From: Zea mays | Taxonomy: Eukaryota; Streptophyta; Magnoliopsida; Poales; Poaceae | Direction: 5' to 3' | Length of the DNA: 64,000 nt | NCBI RefSeq assembly: GCF_902167145.1 | Contig: NC_050098.1 | Span: forward strand, 110,088,207 to 110,152,206 | In this document: positions 10,712-22,347 of the stretch, piece after piece | How the letters are laid out: every line of letters begins with the position of its first letter | Numbering within the stretch: position 1 is the first letter of the stretch | Position numbers and translations under genes: made by a program | The notes under the pieces: model-generated | Seen by the model: only the letters and a program-made list of their open reading frames with translations | What the model was told of the DNA's origin: nothing | Database searches by the model: none

Positions 10712-13700
10712 TGTAATACCCACTTTGTAAGAAAATCCAAAAAGGAGAAAAATTATATCCCTTTGTATACATGAGTGTGTCATCTCCATCTATCATTTCA
10801 TGTGAACACATTACTTACACAAATAAACCATTAACAAGAGACACCCAAATAAATTGTGCATCATGCTGGAGTTTATGTGATTGTGCATCTGTAGATAATA
10901 AAAATAAAAGTGTTAATAACAATATATAAATGGGTCCATAGAATTTAAACCCTAATTAGAAAACAAAACCTTGAAAATTGGAGAAGAAGAGAGAAAGGTA
11001 CAAGAAAATATATAAAATAAATATTATAAATAAAATATGGGGATGATCAAATTATGTGTTAGTTGAGAATAATAAAACCACAACAGTTGGTGAATTCAAA
11101 ATTTAAAGTTCAAATCAAAAAGGCAAAAGAAAAGGAAGACGAAATATAAAAGAAAAGGGGAAAAACACTACCCGGGCCGACTGCTAATAATTCTGGCCCA
11201 TTCTCCCTTTCTGACCCAGGGCTCGGCCCACTTAACCGCGCGCCAGTCCAGCTCCGCCAGCACCACGTGCACAGCACAAACGACTCATCGACAACCGAGC
11301 CCCGCTTGTCTGTCTCCCACGCTCGCGCTCGTGTTCTCTGCCACTGACCGATGGGCCGGCTTTGTCAGGTTCGTCCCAAACAACTCGCCGCACCGACCGG
11401 GGTTGTTGAATGGGGGCGCAATTATCGCGGCACCGATCGCACCTTGGGCGCGTGCCTTGATCAAGATATAAGCCGTCGTGCGTCGCAGTCCCCTACCCCT
11501 TCCCCTATCCCTTCGACTCCTCTCCTTGCCCTCTTCCTTTCGCCACCACCAGTGGAAGTGTAGCGGGTGCTCACCGCCGGGCACCATCCCTGGTTTCGGT
11601 GCGATCCAGTCTCGGGCAACCCAGGAGAGTGGTCCACAGAGGATTGTAGAAGCGCGCTCGTGGTTCGCTAGTGCCCGGGGCGGTGTGGTGTACCTAGAAT
11701 TGCTCGTCGAAGCAGGGAGGCATCGCCTTCGACCGCCTTCTACCGTGGACAGGGATCTCTGTGGCATAAGCAGTGGTATGACCTACCCCATCGCATTCAC
11801 CATTCTTTGGGGATCATGTAGATGCACACCATTTAGCTATAGGGGCCCTGGTGCCGCAAACCTGTTGTTCGCCGGTTGGTGCGCCACCGCCGAGCTCGCC
11901 GCTGTTGCTCGGCTCGATTCCTGGGAGGAAGGACGGGTCTCGGCCGTTGGATAGCCAGGGAGCGACCGTGATCTGAGCTGTGAATAACCCTTCGACCGAG
12001 AGAACCCTAGCCATAGATCTCTGTTCGGTCGGATGAGATCGAATCCTGTCACATTAAAATCTGGACCGTCAGATCTAGATCCGAGTGACCACGCTACGTA
12101 CCGGTTCGCTGGATTATGGATCTAATCCTCTCCGTTGGGATTTGATTGGACGGTCGGGATTCATCCACACTCCATTCAGTTGCACAAATGCAAATAAAAC
12201 ACTCTATTATTTAGTATTCAACCCGCCATCCACAGGAACTGTTCCCTGTGCCTTAGAAATGTTACCTCGAGCCCCCTGGATTTCTCTGAATTTGAGGCCC
12301 AGTCCAGTACTGAGTTAAATTGATTAAATGAATTGGAAATTTGATTTTTAATATGAAAATAAACCCTAGAACTTGTTAATTTCATAGAAAATCCATTTTA
12401 GTCCAAATTGATCCATTCCACTTTCTAAAATTTTGTAATTTTATCCTCTACCACTTAGAGTCTCTGTTTTGTCATGAAAACAGTAAGAAAATGAATTCCT
12501 CACTTAATCCTATTTTAAACACATAAAACCTTTGTAAATTCATATCTTAAAATCTATAACTCCAAAAATTATGATTCCGGTTCCTAGGATTTTATTTTAA
12601 TGTGTAGGTTATTACTGTGTAATTTGTTTATATGTTTGGGGTGATGTTAATTTTCTCTATATATTGTGCTTGTTTGTATTGTGGCGAGTAGAAGAGCCTG
12701 TGACTATGGATCCTGGTGAGCAGCAGATAGAAGTAGCTGAGCAAGAGCTTATTGAAGGCAAGTTGTGCCCTTGATTCACTTTTGTTACCCAATAATTTTC
12801 TTTATAATCATTTACCATGCATAGGTTCAATTTTGATGGGACCCAATAGGTCACCCTAGATTGTTATTCCATTTTACCTTGTTATCCCTGAATCACACGG
12901 GTAGTTTTGCTATTGCTTTACATGATATTGGGATAATACTTTATTATATCCATGTTCCAATTATTTTATTATTCTATTTATGTTCATGTCAAGATCATTA
13001 ATGTTAATTGGAACGTGCAGCTTAACTTGATAAACACGTCCCACCATAAGGGTTTAATGGGACGCCCTTGGCCAACTAATTAGGAAAGCTAGTGGAAGAC
13101 TACCCCACCCGAAAGGGGCAAGGGCAGTAGGGGATTGCATGCAAGGAGGTTCTCGGGTTGATTTTGCTGCGATGGCGGTCAGACGGGGGATTCTTGCAAG
13201 TGCTATTCCCATAAACTGTAGCGGGTTTTTGGAAGCTAGTGGAACTTTGTAAAGGCCTCGTAGTGGATCCCTAGCCATTCACCTCGGTAGTGTCTAAGGG
13301 TCTAGCTAACCCTGGCGACATGGGATACACGACTTGTGGGTACAGGGTACAACCTCTATAGAGTGTAAAACTAGTATACTAGCCGTGCTCGCGGTCATGA
13401 GCAGCTCAGGACTCTCTATTGATTAAATTATGGAACCTAAACTCAATTTGTCATTTGCATTTGCATGGGTTTATTGTTAATTTTGTTCTATTGTTATTTA
13501 TTATGGTTTGGTATTTACTTACATTTAGTAATTACTAATAAAACTTTGACCAACTTTAAAAGCAATGCTCAGCTTTAAACCCCTATTGTTGATCAGCCTT
13601 ACCCATAACATGAGCTCCCACCTTTGGTGAGTTCATGCCACATTATTCCCCACAACTTGTTGAGCGATGAACATGTGTGAGCTCACCCTTGCTGTCTCAC

Positions 13701-13979
13701 ATTCCCCATAGGAGAAGAACAGGTGGTTCAGTAGGAACCACAGAGCGAGGAGTTTGATCTGATCTAGGTGGCGTTTCTCCCAGTTGACTTTCTGGCGCCA
13801 AGGATAGATTTTAGATCCTGTTATATTTATCTTTTATTGTGTAAGACTTCCGCTATGTAATAAGTACTCTGATTATATTGTGACATTTATCTCTATACAC
13901 TCTGTTATTATATATGTTGTCTTCTTTGGCGCATGTATGAGATGCACCTGGCTTTGTTCCTTAAAGCCCGGGTGTGACA
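10712..13979 (+). mobile_element. Element C: 3.3-kb solo LTR (Tekay/Del-type) inside element B
   Basis: It starts TGTAATACCC and ends GGGTGTGACA, and it is flanked by the 5-bp duplication ATGCC (10707-10711 and 13980-13984). There is no primer site, polypurine tract or coding domain inside, and no repeated end, so one LTR remained after recombination between two. A TATA-like ATATAAGCC lies near 11463, followed by GC-rich leader-like sequence. Length and termini recall the long LTRs of maize Tekay/Xilon/Prem1-type elements; the name is uncertain. Open frames in 11285-12050 run on both strands and look compositional. Confidence 0.85.
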
Positions 13980-13984
13980 ATGCC

Positions 13985-14071
13985 ATGGTTATATCTTGTG
14001 TCATCAAAGGATTTCTGGTCCACAATGTTCTAGTTGACACAGGCAGTGCAGCGGACATCATATTTGCAAAG
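13985..14071 (+). pseudogene. pol: Protease fragment of element B, cut by element D
   Basis: This short in-frame piece encodes a retropepsin active-site segment with VLVDTGSAADIIFAK. Asp-Thr-Gly is the catalytic triplet of aspartic proteases. Element D inserts immediately after this block at 14072, and the protein resumes at 28004 with AFRQMQEREN. The piece sits directly between insertions C and D. Confidence 0.85.
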
Positions 14072-15748
14072 TGTCGGGGACCATAATTAGGGGTACCCTC
14101 AAGTCTCCTAATTCTCAGCTGGTAACCCCCATCAGCATAAAGCTGCAAAGGCCTGATGGGTGCGATTAAGTCAGGGATCGGTCCATTCGAGGGACTCGAT
14201 CACGCCTCGCCCGAGCCTAGCCTCGGACACGGACAGGCGACCCCGGAGGTTCTCCGTCTCGCCCGAGGCCCCCCTACAGCAGCGAACATACTTCCGGCTC
14301 GCTCGAGGCCCTGTCTTCGCCAAGAAGCAACCCTGACCAAATCGCCACGCCAACCGACTAGATCGCAGGAGCATTTAATGCAAAGGTGGCCTGACACCTT
14401 TATCCTAACACGCGTCCTCCAGTCGACAGAACCGAAGTGATCGCAGTCACTTCGCCGCTCCACTGACAGGCCTGACAGAAGGACAGCGCCGCCTGCGCCG
14501 CTCCGACTGTTGTGCCGCTCGACAGAGTGAGGCTGACAGGCAGTTAGGCCCGACCTCAGGCACCAGAGGAAGCTCCGCTTCGCCCGACCCAGGGCTCGGA
14601 CTCGGGATTAGCCCCAGAAGACGGCGAACTCCGCTCCGCCCGACCCAGGGCTCGGACTCGGGCTCAGCCCCGGAAGACGGCGAACTCCGCTCCGCCCGAA
14701 CCAGGGCTCGGACTTGGGCTCGGCCCCAGAAGACGGCGAACTCCGCTCCGCCCGACCCAGGGCTCGGACTCGGGCTCAGCCCCGAAAGATGGCGAACTCC
14801 GCTCCGCCTGACCCAGGGCTCGGACTCGGGCTCAGCCCCGGAAGACGGCGAACTCCGCTCCGCCCGACCCAGGGCTCGGACTTGGGCTCGGCCCCAGAAA
14901 ACGATGAACTCCGCCTCGCCCGACCCCAGGGCTCGGACTCAGCCCTGGCCTCAGCCGACGGTCTCCGCCTCGCCTGACCCAGGGGCTTGGACTCGACCAC
15001 GGCCACGGAAGACAGACTCGACCTCGACCTCGGAGGAGCCTCCACATCGCCCAACCTAGGGCGCGGACCGACCACGTCGACAGGAGGCGCCATTATTACC
15101 CTACCCCAAGCTGACTCAGGCTACGGGGAACAAGACCGGCGTCCCATCTGGCTCGCTCCGCCAGATAGGCAATGATGGCGCCTCGCACGCTATGTGACGA
15201 CGGCGGCTCTCAGCCCCCTTACGGAAGTAAGAGGACGTCAGCAAGGACTCGACAGCCCCGACAGCTGTCCTTCCGCTAGGCTCCAGCGCTCCTCCGACGG
15301 CCACGACACCACATGAACCGAGTGCCAAAACCTCTCCGGCTGCCACGACGACATGTACTTAGGGCACTAGCTCTCCTCCGCTAGACACGTAGCACTCTGC
15401 TACACCCCCCATTGTACACCTAGATCCTCCCCTTACGCCTATAAAAGGAAGGACCAGGGCCCTCTTATAGAGGGTCGACCGCGCGGGGACGAGGACGAGA
15501 CAGGCGCTCGCGTGAGGCCGCTCGCTCCCTCTCCCGCGTGGACGCTTTTAACCCCCTACTGCAAGCGCACCCGACCTGGGCGCGGGACGAACACGAAGGC
15601 CGCAGGATTTCCACCTCTCTCACGCCCGTCTCCGGCCGCCTTTCTTCCCCCCTTCGCGCTCGGCCTCGCGTCGACCCATCTGGGCTGGGGCACGCGGCGA
15701 CATTTCACTCGTCGGCCCAGGGACCCCCCCGGTCTCGAAACGCCGACA
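14072..15748 (+). repeat. 5' LTR of element D
   Basis: TGTCGGGGACC...CGCCGACA, 1,677 bp. The TATA box TATAAAAGG lies at 15440-15448, about 300 bp from the LTR end. The LTR carries a GC-rich tandem array (separate entry). Over the first 545 bp I count about 21 differences from the 3' LTR, roughly 3.9%. Confidence 0.92.
14577..14998 (+). repeat. Tandem array in the 5' LTR of D, about 56-bp unit, about 8 copies
   Basis: The unit includes CGACCCAGGGCTCGGACT, then CGGGCTCAGCCCCGGAAG, then ACGGCGAACTCCGCTCCG. It creates long artificial open frames on both strands. The 3' LTR has one more copy, which accounts for most of the length difference between the LTRs. Confidence 0.85.
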
Positions 15749-15768
15749 GTTGGCGCGCCAGGTAGGGG
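15749..15768 (+). promoter_or_regulatory. Primer-binding site of element D
   Basis: GTTGGCGCGCCAGGTAGGGG follows the LTR. TGGCGCGCCAGG differs from the primer site of the A/B/E group, so D probably uses a different tRNA. I did not match it to a specific tRNA 3' end. Confidence 0.6.
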
Positions 15769-15929
15769 CCTGCTGCGTGTTGACGAACAGCTTCTCGTCA
15801 AGCTCCAGATGGGCAGTCTCCAGCAACCTTTCCAGCCCGGGACGGTGCTCCGTTTCGGGAGTCTTGAGTTCATGTCCCTCGGCGGCAGCTACGACATGAT
15901 ACTCCTTCCCCCGCCGTGCGACAGCGACA

Positions 15930-18300
15930 ATGGCGGCCGACAGCCCGCCCGCTGGCGGCGAAATCGACGACGTCTTCCCCGCGTGGTGGAAGAACAACAT
16001 TCGAGCTCACCCCGCCCTCTCCCCCGCCGACAGAGGAGGAGGCGGGGCAACCAAGGCCAAGCAGGAGGCGGCCCCTCGTCGGCTGTCGAGCAAGTCGGCG
16101 GCGTCGATGCCCCAACGGGGGGCGCGTCGGGCATCGACCTCACGTTTGAGACGAAGACGAGCGCCGTCTCCCCGCAACAAGCCAATTCCGAGCAAACGGG
16201 CGACGCCAGCACGCTCACGAAAGGCTTGCTGGGCGTCACCCTCATGCCTGAGACGACGGTGCAGTCAGTCCCCGACGTGACTTCATCACCGCCCGTCGAC
16301 CAAGAGGTACCGACCGATTCCCATCTCACACCCCTTGGATTCAGCCTCGACCGGCCAAGCGGCTTCGCTTCGGCGGACGCTCTCGTAGAGGCGAGTCCAA
16401 ACCCTCTGGGGTATCGTATGCGGTCACCCTGGGACCGGCTGACGGACGTCTCGACCTATGGGCCCTCGGGGTCCGAGGAAGATGACGAGCCCGACTTCTG
16501 TTGGGATTTCTCTGGACTTGGTAACCCCAGTGCCATGCGGGACTTCATGACCGCATGCGACTACTGCCTTTCCGACTGTTCCGACGGTAGCCGCAACCTC
16601 GGTGACAAGGACTGCGGCCCAAGTCGTGAATGTTTCCACGTCGATCTAGGGGGTCCCTCCGAAGGCAACCATCTCGATATGCCAGAGAACGGTAATCTCC
16701 CTAGGCCTGTGCCTCGCGTTGACATCCTACGGGAGCTAGCTGTGGTCCCCGTCCAGGCGGGGGGTCATGACCCACAGCTTGAGCAAATTCACGGGGTGCA
16801 GGCCAGGCTCGACGAGGGAGCAGGAACACTGGAGCCGATCCGCCGGGATGTCGGGCAGGAATGGGCGGGCCAGCCTCCAGCCGGAGAAATGCGTCATCTA
16901 CCCCAAGGTGTCCAGCACCGCATCGCCGACGATGTCAGGGTAAGGCCGCCACCCGCTTCCAGTGGGGTCGGCCAGAACCTGGCTGCAGCGGCAATGCTTC
17001 TTCGCGCGATGCCAGAGCCATCAACCACCGAGGGGCGGCGAATCCAGGGAGAGCTCAAGAATCTCCTGGAGGGCGCCACGGTCCGACGGGCCGAAAGCTC
17101 CGCCTCCCGAAGGCAGGGGTACCCCTCGGAACATCGCGCTGCGACTTCCTGATTCATGCGGGAAGCCTCGGTCCACACCAGGCGCACACGCGACACAGCG
17201 CCTGCGGCCCCGGGACGCCTCGGCAACGAGCACCATCACCTCGACCGTCGGGCCCACCTCGACGAGAGGGTGCGCCGAGGCTACCACCCCAGGCGTGGAG
17301 GACGCTACGACAGCGGGGAGGATCGGAGTCCCTCGCCTGAACCACCCGGTCCGCAGGCTTTCAGCCGCGCCATACGACGGGCGTCGTTCCCGACCCGGTT
17401 CCGACCCCCGGCTACTATCACAAAGTACTCGGGGGAGACGAGACCGGAACTGTGGCTCGCGGACTACCGGCTGGCCTGCCAACTGGGTGGAACGGACGAT
17501 GACAACCTCATCATCTGCAACCTCCCCCTGTTCCTCTCCGACACCGCTCGCGCCTGGTTGGAGCACCTGCCTCCGGGGCAGATCTCTAACTGGGACGACC
17601 TGGTCCAAGCCTTCGCCGGCAATTTCCAGGGCACATACGTACGCCCTGGAAACTCCTGGGACCTCCGAAGCTACCGGCAGCAGCCGGGAGAGTCTCTCCG
17701 GGACTACATCCGGCGATTCTCGAAGCAGCGCACCGAGCTGCCCAACATCACCGATTCGGATGTCATCGGCGCGTTCCTCGCCGGCACCACCTGCCGCGAC
17801 CTGGTGAGCAAGCTGGGTCGCAAGACCCCCACCAGGGCGACCGAGCTGATGGACATCGCCACCAAGTTCGCCTCTGGCTAGGACGCGGTTGAGGCTATCT
17901 TCCGGAAGGACAAGCAGCCCCAGGGCTGCCCACCGGAAGATGCCCCCGAGGCATCAACTCAGCGCGGCGCCAAGAAGAAGGGCAAGAAGAAGTCGCAAGC
18001 GAAACGCGACGCCGCCGACGCGGACCTTGTCGCCGCCGCCGAGTACAAGAACCTCGGAAACCCCCCGAAGGTGCCAACCTCTTCGACAAGATGCTCAAGG
18101 AGCCGTGCCCCTATCATCAGGGGGCCGTCAAGCACATCCTTGAGGAGTGCGCCATGCTTCGGCGCCACTTCCACAGGGCCGGGCCACCCGCGGAGGGTGG
18201 CAGGGCTCGCGACAACGACAAGAAGGAAGATCACCACGCAGAAGAGTTCCCCGAGGTCCGCGACTGCTTCATGATCTACGGTGGGCAAGCGGCGAACGCC
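15930..18300 (+). pseudogene. gag: gag of element D, frameshifted
   Basis: Likely start ATG 15930 (MAADSPPAGGEIDDVFPAWW). The frame then moves near 16040 into a long acidic region with TYGPSGSEEDDEPDFCWDF and MRDFMTACDYC (about 16450-16570). The capsid core spans about 17385-17878, with TARAWLEHLPPGQISNWDDL. A TGA interrupts at 17150 and a TAG at 17879. A second frame change near 18060 leads to CPYHQGAVKHILEECAMLRR (about 18106-18165), a nucleocapsid-like Cys/His motif that departs from classical CCHC. Frames upstream of 15930 run back into the LTR and are not coding. Capsid, nucleic-acid binding and RNA packaging are the family's usual roles. Confidence 0.75.
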
Positions 18301-19056
18301 TCGGCTCGGCGCTGCAAGCAAGAGCGTCGGGAGGTCTGTTCGGTGAAGGTGGTGGCGCCAGTCTACCTAGACTGGTCCGACAAGCCCATCACCTTTGACC
18401 AAGCCAACCACCCCGACCACGTGCCGAGCCTGGGGAATTACCCGCTCGTTGTCGACCCCGTCATCGGCGACGTCAGGCTCACCAAGGTCCTCATGGACGG
18501 AGGCAGCAGCCTCAACATCATCTACGCCGAGACCCTCGGGCTCCTGCGTGTCGATCAGTCCTCGGTCTGGGCGGGCGCTGCGCCTTTCCATAGGATCATC
18601 CCCTGGAAGCGCGTCCAGCCCCTCGGACAACTCGACCTTCCCGTCTGCTTCGGAACGCCCTCCAACTTCCGAAGGGAGACCCTTACGTTCAAAGTGGTCG
18701 GGTTCCGAGGAACCTACCACGCGGTACTGGGGAGGCCATGCTACGCGAAGTTCATGGCCGTCCCCAACTACACCTACCTCAAGCTCAAGATGTCGGGCCC
18801 CAACGGGATCATCACCGTCGGCCCCATGTACAAACACGCGTTCGAATGCGACGTGGAGTGCGTGGAGTACGCCGAGGCCCTCGCCGAATCCGAGGCCCTC
18901 ATCGCCGACCTGGAGAGCCTCTCTAAGGAGGTGCAAGACGTGAAGCGTCACGCCGGCAACTTCGAGCCAGCGGAGACGGTTAAGTCCGTCCCCCTCGACC
19001 CCAGCAGCGACGCCTCCAAGCAGATCCGGATCGCCTCCGAGCTCGATCCCAAATAG
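18301..19056 (+). CDS. pol: Protease region of element D polyprotein
   Basis: This is the C-terminal part of the open frame 18091-19056. VLMDGGSSLNIIYAETLG (about 18487-18540) is the retropepsin active site, with Asp-Gly-Gly in place of Asp-Thr/Ser-Gly, a form I recall from Tat-lineage elements. A later block with GTYHAVLGRPCYAKF fits the flap/C-terminal part. A helical Glu-rich linker follows. The frame ends in TAG at 19054-19056, and pol continues in the same frame seven bases later, so one C-to-T change in a Gln codon could explain the break. Confidence 0.8.
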   Translation, partial: SARRCKQERREVCSVKVVAPVYLDWSDKPITFDQANHPDHVPSLGNYPLVVDPVIGDVRLTKVLMDGGSSLNIIYAETLGLLRVDQSSVWAGAAPFHRIIPWKRVQPLGQLDLPVCFGTPSNFRRETLTFKVVGFRGTYHAVLGRPCYAKFMAVPNYTYLKLKMSGPNGIITVGPMYKHAFECDVECVEYAEALAESEALIADLESLSKEVQDVKRHAGNFEPAETVKSVPLDPSSDASKQIRIASELDPK

Positions 19057-19062
19057 GAAGCA

Positions 19063-22000
19063 GTGCTCGTCGACTTTCTCCGCGCGAATGCCGACGTCTT
19101 CACGTGGAGTCCCTCGGACATGCCCGGCATACCGAGGGATGTCGCCGAGCACTCGCTGGACATCCGAGCCGGAGCCCGACCCGTCAAGCAGGCTCTGCGC
19201 CGATTCGACGAAGAAAAGCGCAGAGCCATAGGCGAGGAGATCCACAAGCTAATGGCGGCAGGGTTCATCAAAGAGGTATTCTATTCTGAATGGCTTGCCA
19301 ACCCTGTGCTTGTGAGAAAGAAAGGAGGGAAATGGCGGATGTGTGTAGACTACACTAGTCTAAACAAAGCATGTCCGAAGGTTCCCTACCCTCTACCTCG
19401 CATCGATCAAATCATGGATTCCACTGCTGGGTGTGAAACCCTGTCTTTCCTCGATGCCTACTCCGGGTATCACCAAATCAGGATGAAGGAGTTCGACCAG
19501 CTCGCGACTTCTTTCATCACGCCCTTCAGCATGTACTGCTATGTCACCATGCCGTTCGGCTTGAGGAATGCGGGCGCGACGTACCAGCGGTGCATGAACC
19601 ATGTGTTCGGCCAACACATTGGCCGGACGGTCGAGGCCTACGTCGATGACATCGTAGTCAAGACAAGGAAAGCCTCTGACCTCCTTTCCGACCTTGAAGT
19701 GACATTCCGATGTCTCAAGGCGAAAGGCGTGAAGCTCAATCCCGAAAAGTGTGTCTTCGGGGTGCCCCGAGGCATGCTCTTGGGGTTCATCGTCTCCGAG
19801 CGGGGCATCGAAGCCAACCCGGAGAAGATCGCAGCCATCACCAGCATGGGGCCCATCAAGGACTTAAAAGGCGTACAAAGAGTCATGGGATGTCTTACGG
19901 CTCTGAGCCGCTTCATCTCACGCCTCGGCGAAAGAGGACTGCCTCTGTACCGCCTCTTAAGGAAGGCCAAGTGCTTCACTTGGACCCCCGAGGCCGAGGA
20001 AGCCCTCGGGAACCTGAAGGCGCTCCTCACGAATGCGCCCATCTTGGTGCCCCCCGCTGCCGGAGAAACCCTCTTGATCTGCGTCGCCGCGACCACTCAG
20101 GTGGTTAGCGCCGCGATTGTGGTTGAGAGACGAGAAGAGGGGCATACATTGCCTGTCCAGAGGCCAGTCTACTTCATCAGCGAGGTACTGTCCGAGACCA
20201 AGATCCGCTACCCACAAGTTCAGAAGCTGCTGTACACGGTGATCCTGACGCAGCGGAAGCTGCGACACTACTTCGAGTCTCATCCGGTAACTGTGGTGTC
20301 ATCCTTCCCCCTAGGGGAGATCATCCAGTGCCGAGAGGCCTCGGGTAGAATCGCAAAGTGGGCGGTGGAAATCATGGGCGAAACAATCTCGTTCGCCCCT
20401 CGGAAGGCCATCAAGTCCCAGGTCTTGGCGGACTTCGTGGCTGAATGGGTCGACACCCAGCTCCCAACAGCTCCGATCCAACCGGAGCTCTGGACCATGT
20501 TCTTCGACGGGTCGCTGATGAAGACAGGAGCCAGCGCAGGCCTACTCTTCATTTCGCCCCTCGGGAAGCACCTACACTACGTGCTACGCCTCCATTTCCC
20601 GGCGTCCAACAATGTGGCTGAGTACGAGGCTCTGGTCAACGGGTTGCGGATCGCCATCGAGCTAGGGGTTCGACGCCTCGACGCTCGCGGTGACTCGCAG
20701 CTCGTCATCGACCAAGTCATGAATAACTCCCACTGCCGCGACCCGAAGATGGAGGCCTACTGCGATGAGGTTCGGTGCCTGGAAGACAAGTTCTACGGGC
20801 TCGAGCTCAACCACATCACCCGGCGCTACAACGAGACAGCGGACGAGCTGGCTAAAATAGCCTTGGGGCGAACAACGGTTCCTCCGGACGTCTTCTCCCG
20901 AGACCTGCATCAACCCTCCATCAAGATCGACGACACGCCCGAGCCCGAGGCACCCTCGGCCCAGCCCGAGGTACCCTCGGCTCAGTCCGAGGCATCCTCG
21001 GCTCGGCCCGAGGCACCCTTGGTTCAGCCCGAGGCACCCTCGGCACCCGAGGGTGAGGCACTGCGCATCGAGGAGGAGCGAAGCGGGGTCACGCCTAATC
21101 AAAACTGGCAGACCCCGTACCTGAAATATCTCCACCGAGGAGAGCTACCCCTCGACCGAGCCGAGGCTCGGCGGTTGGCGCGACGCGCCAAGTCGTTCGT
21201 CTTACTGGGAGATGGGAAGGATCTCTACCACCGCAGCCCCTCGGGCATCCTCCAGCGATGCATTTCCATCGCCGAAGGTCAGGAACTCCTACTAGAGATA
21301 CACTCGGGGGCTTGCGGCCATCACGCAGCACCTCGAGCCCTTGTTGGAAACACCTTCCGACAAGGTTTCTACTGGCCGACAGCGGTGGCCGACACCACTA
21401 GAATTGTCCGCACTTGCGAAGGGTGTCAGTTCTACGCAAGGCAGACCCACCTGCCTGCTCAGGCTCTGCAGACGATACCCATCACCTGGCCTTTTGCTGT
21501 GTGGGGTCTGGACCTCGTCGGCCCCTTGCAGAAGGCACCCGGGGGCTACACGCACCTGTTGGTCGCCATCGACAAATTCTACAAGTGGATCGAGGTCCGA
21601 CCCCTAAACAGCATCAGGTCCGAACAGGTGGTGGCGTTCTTCACCAACATCATCCATCGTTTTGGGGTCCCGAACTCCATTATCACCGACAACGGCACCC
21701 AGTTCACCAGCAAAAAGTTCCTGGACTTCTGCGAGGATCACCACATCCGGGTGGACTGGGCCGTCGTGGCTCACCCCATGACGAATGGGCAAGTAGAGCG
21801 TGCCAACGGCATGATTCTACAAGGACTCAAGCCTCGGATCTACAACGACCTCAACAAGTTCAGCAAGCGATGGATGAAGGAACTCCCCTCGGTGGTCTGG
21901 AGCCTGAGGACAATGCCGAGCCGAGCCACGGGCCTCACGCCGTTCTTTCTAGTCTATGGGGCCGAGGCCATCTTGCCCACAGACTTAGAATACGGTTCCT

Positions 22001-22347
22001 CGAGGATGAGGGCCTATGCTGACCAAAGCAACCAAGCTAATCGAGAAGACTCGCTGGACCAGCTGGAAGAGGCTCGGGACATGGCCTTGCTACACTCGGC
22101 GCGGTACCAGCAGTGCCTACGACGCTACCACGCTCGAGGGGTCCGGTCCCGAGACCTCCAGATGGGCGACCTGGTGCTTCGGCTGCGACAAGACGCCCGA
22201 GGGCGGCACAAGCTCATGCCTCCTTGGGAAGGGCCGTTCGTCATCGCCAAAGTTCTGAAGCCCGGAACGTACAAGCTGGCCAACAGTCAAGGCGAGGTCT
22301 ACAACAACGCTTGGAACATTCAACAGCTACGTCGCTTCTACCCTTAA
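19063..22347 (+). CDS. pol: Pol of element D: RT, RNase H, second RNase H, integrase
   Basis: The 1,094-codon open frame has all domains in order. RT covers about residues 50-260, with the catalytic AYVDDIVVK (YVDD at residues 193-196). The gypsy-type RNase H region is next (about 290-430). A second, archaeal-like RNase H domain starts near residue 478 with MFFDGSLMKTGASAG; a double RNase H is typical of the Tat lineage. A Pro/Glu/Ala-rich linker of short repeats spans about 625-665. Integrase follows with its His/Cys finger (ending CEGCQFY) and catalytic core: GLDLVGPL, ITDNGTQF (near 875) and NGQVERANG. The tail has WEGPFVIAKV and ends at TAA. Reverse transcription and integration of the element are the family functions. 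ATG 19063 is only the first Met after the stop at 19054; the protein was probably made as part of one polyprotein. Confidence 0.93.
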   Translation: MLVDFLRANADVFTWSPSDMPGIPRDVAEHSLDIRAGARPVKQALRRFDEEKRRAIGEEIHKLMAAGFIKEVFYSEWLANPVLVRKKGGKWRMCVDYTSLNKACPKVPYPLPRIDQIMDSTAGCETLSFLDAYSGYHQIRMKEFDQLATSFITPFSMYCYVTMPFGLRNAGATYQRCMNHVFGQHIGRTVEAYVDDIVVKTRKASDLLSDLEVTFRCLKAKGVKLNPEKCVFGVPRGMLLGFIVSERGIEANPEKIAAITSMGPIKDLKGVQRVMGCLTALSRFISRLGERGLPLYRLLRKAKCFTWTPEAEEALGNLKALLTNAPILVPPAAGETLLICVAATTQVVSAAIVVERREEGHTLPVQRPVYFISEVLSETKIRYPQVQKLLYTVILTQRKLRHYFESHPVTVVSSFPLGEIIQCREASGRIAKWAVEIMGETISFAPRKAIKSQVLADFVAEWVDTQLPTAPIQPELWTMFFDGSLMKTGASAGLLFISPLGKHLHYVLRLHFPASNNVAEYEALVNGLRIAIELGVRRLDARGDSQLVIDQVMNNSHCRDPKMEAYCDEVRCLEDKFYGLELNHITRRYNETADELAKIALGRTTVPPDVFSRDLHQPSIKIDDTPEPEAPSAQPEVPSAQSEASSARPEAPLVQPEAPSAPEGEALRIEEERSGVTPNQNWQTPYLKYLHRGELPLDRAEARRLARRAKSFVLLGDGKDLYHRSPSGILQRCISIAEGQELLLEIHSGACGHHAAPRALVGNTFRQGFYWPTAVADTTRIVRTCEGCQFYARQTHLPAQALQTIPITWPFAVWGLDLVGPLQKAPGGYTHLLVAIDKFYKWIEVRPLNSIRSEQVVAFFTNIIHRFGVPNSIITDNGTQFTSKKFLDFCEDHHIRVDWAVVAHPMTNGQVERANGMILQGLKPRIYNDLNKFSKRWMKELPSVVWSLRTMPSRATGLTPFFLVYGAEAILPTDLEYGSSRMRAYADQSNQANREDSLDQLEEARDMALLHSARYQQCLRRYHARGVRSRDLQMGDLVLRLRQDARGRHKLMPPWEGPFVIAKVLKPGTYKLANSQGEVYNNAWNIQQLRRFYP
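20939..21055 (+). repeat. 24-bp coding repeat in the pol linker of D
   Basis: About five copies of a unit like CCCGAGGCACCCTCGGCTCA encode PEAPSAQ-type octapeptides between the second RNase H and integrase. Units stay in multiples of three, so the frame is kept. Confidence 0.8.

Noticed and set aside
11285..12052. Possible host gene in the GC-rich part of element C
   Set aside because: The region is inside a solo LTR with perfect duplication, and frames overlap on both strands; it looks like leader sequence after the LTR promoter.
14714..15346. Overlapping open frames on both strands in the LTR of D
   Set aside because: They are translations of the GC-rich tandem array and repeat in the other LTR; no domain and no codon pattern.
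15512..17152. 546-codon open frame as a single gag with its start in the LTR of D
   Set aside because: The first 80 codons are LTR and primer-site sequence; the likely gag start is ATG 15930 in another frame, so this start is accidental.
18367..19245. 292-codon minus-strand frame in D as an antisense gene
   Set aside because: It mirrors the well-supported protease/pol coding on the plus strand and shows no TATA box, intron or family motif; such shadows are expected in GC-rich coding DNA.
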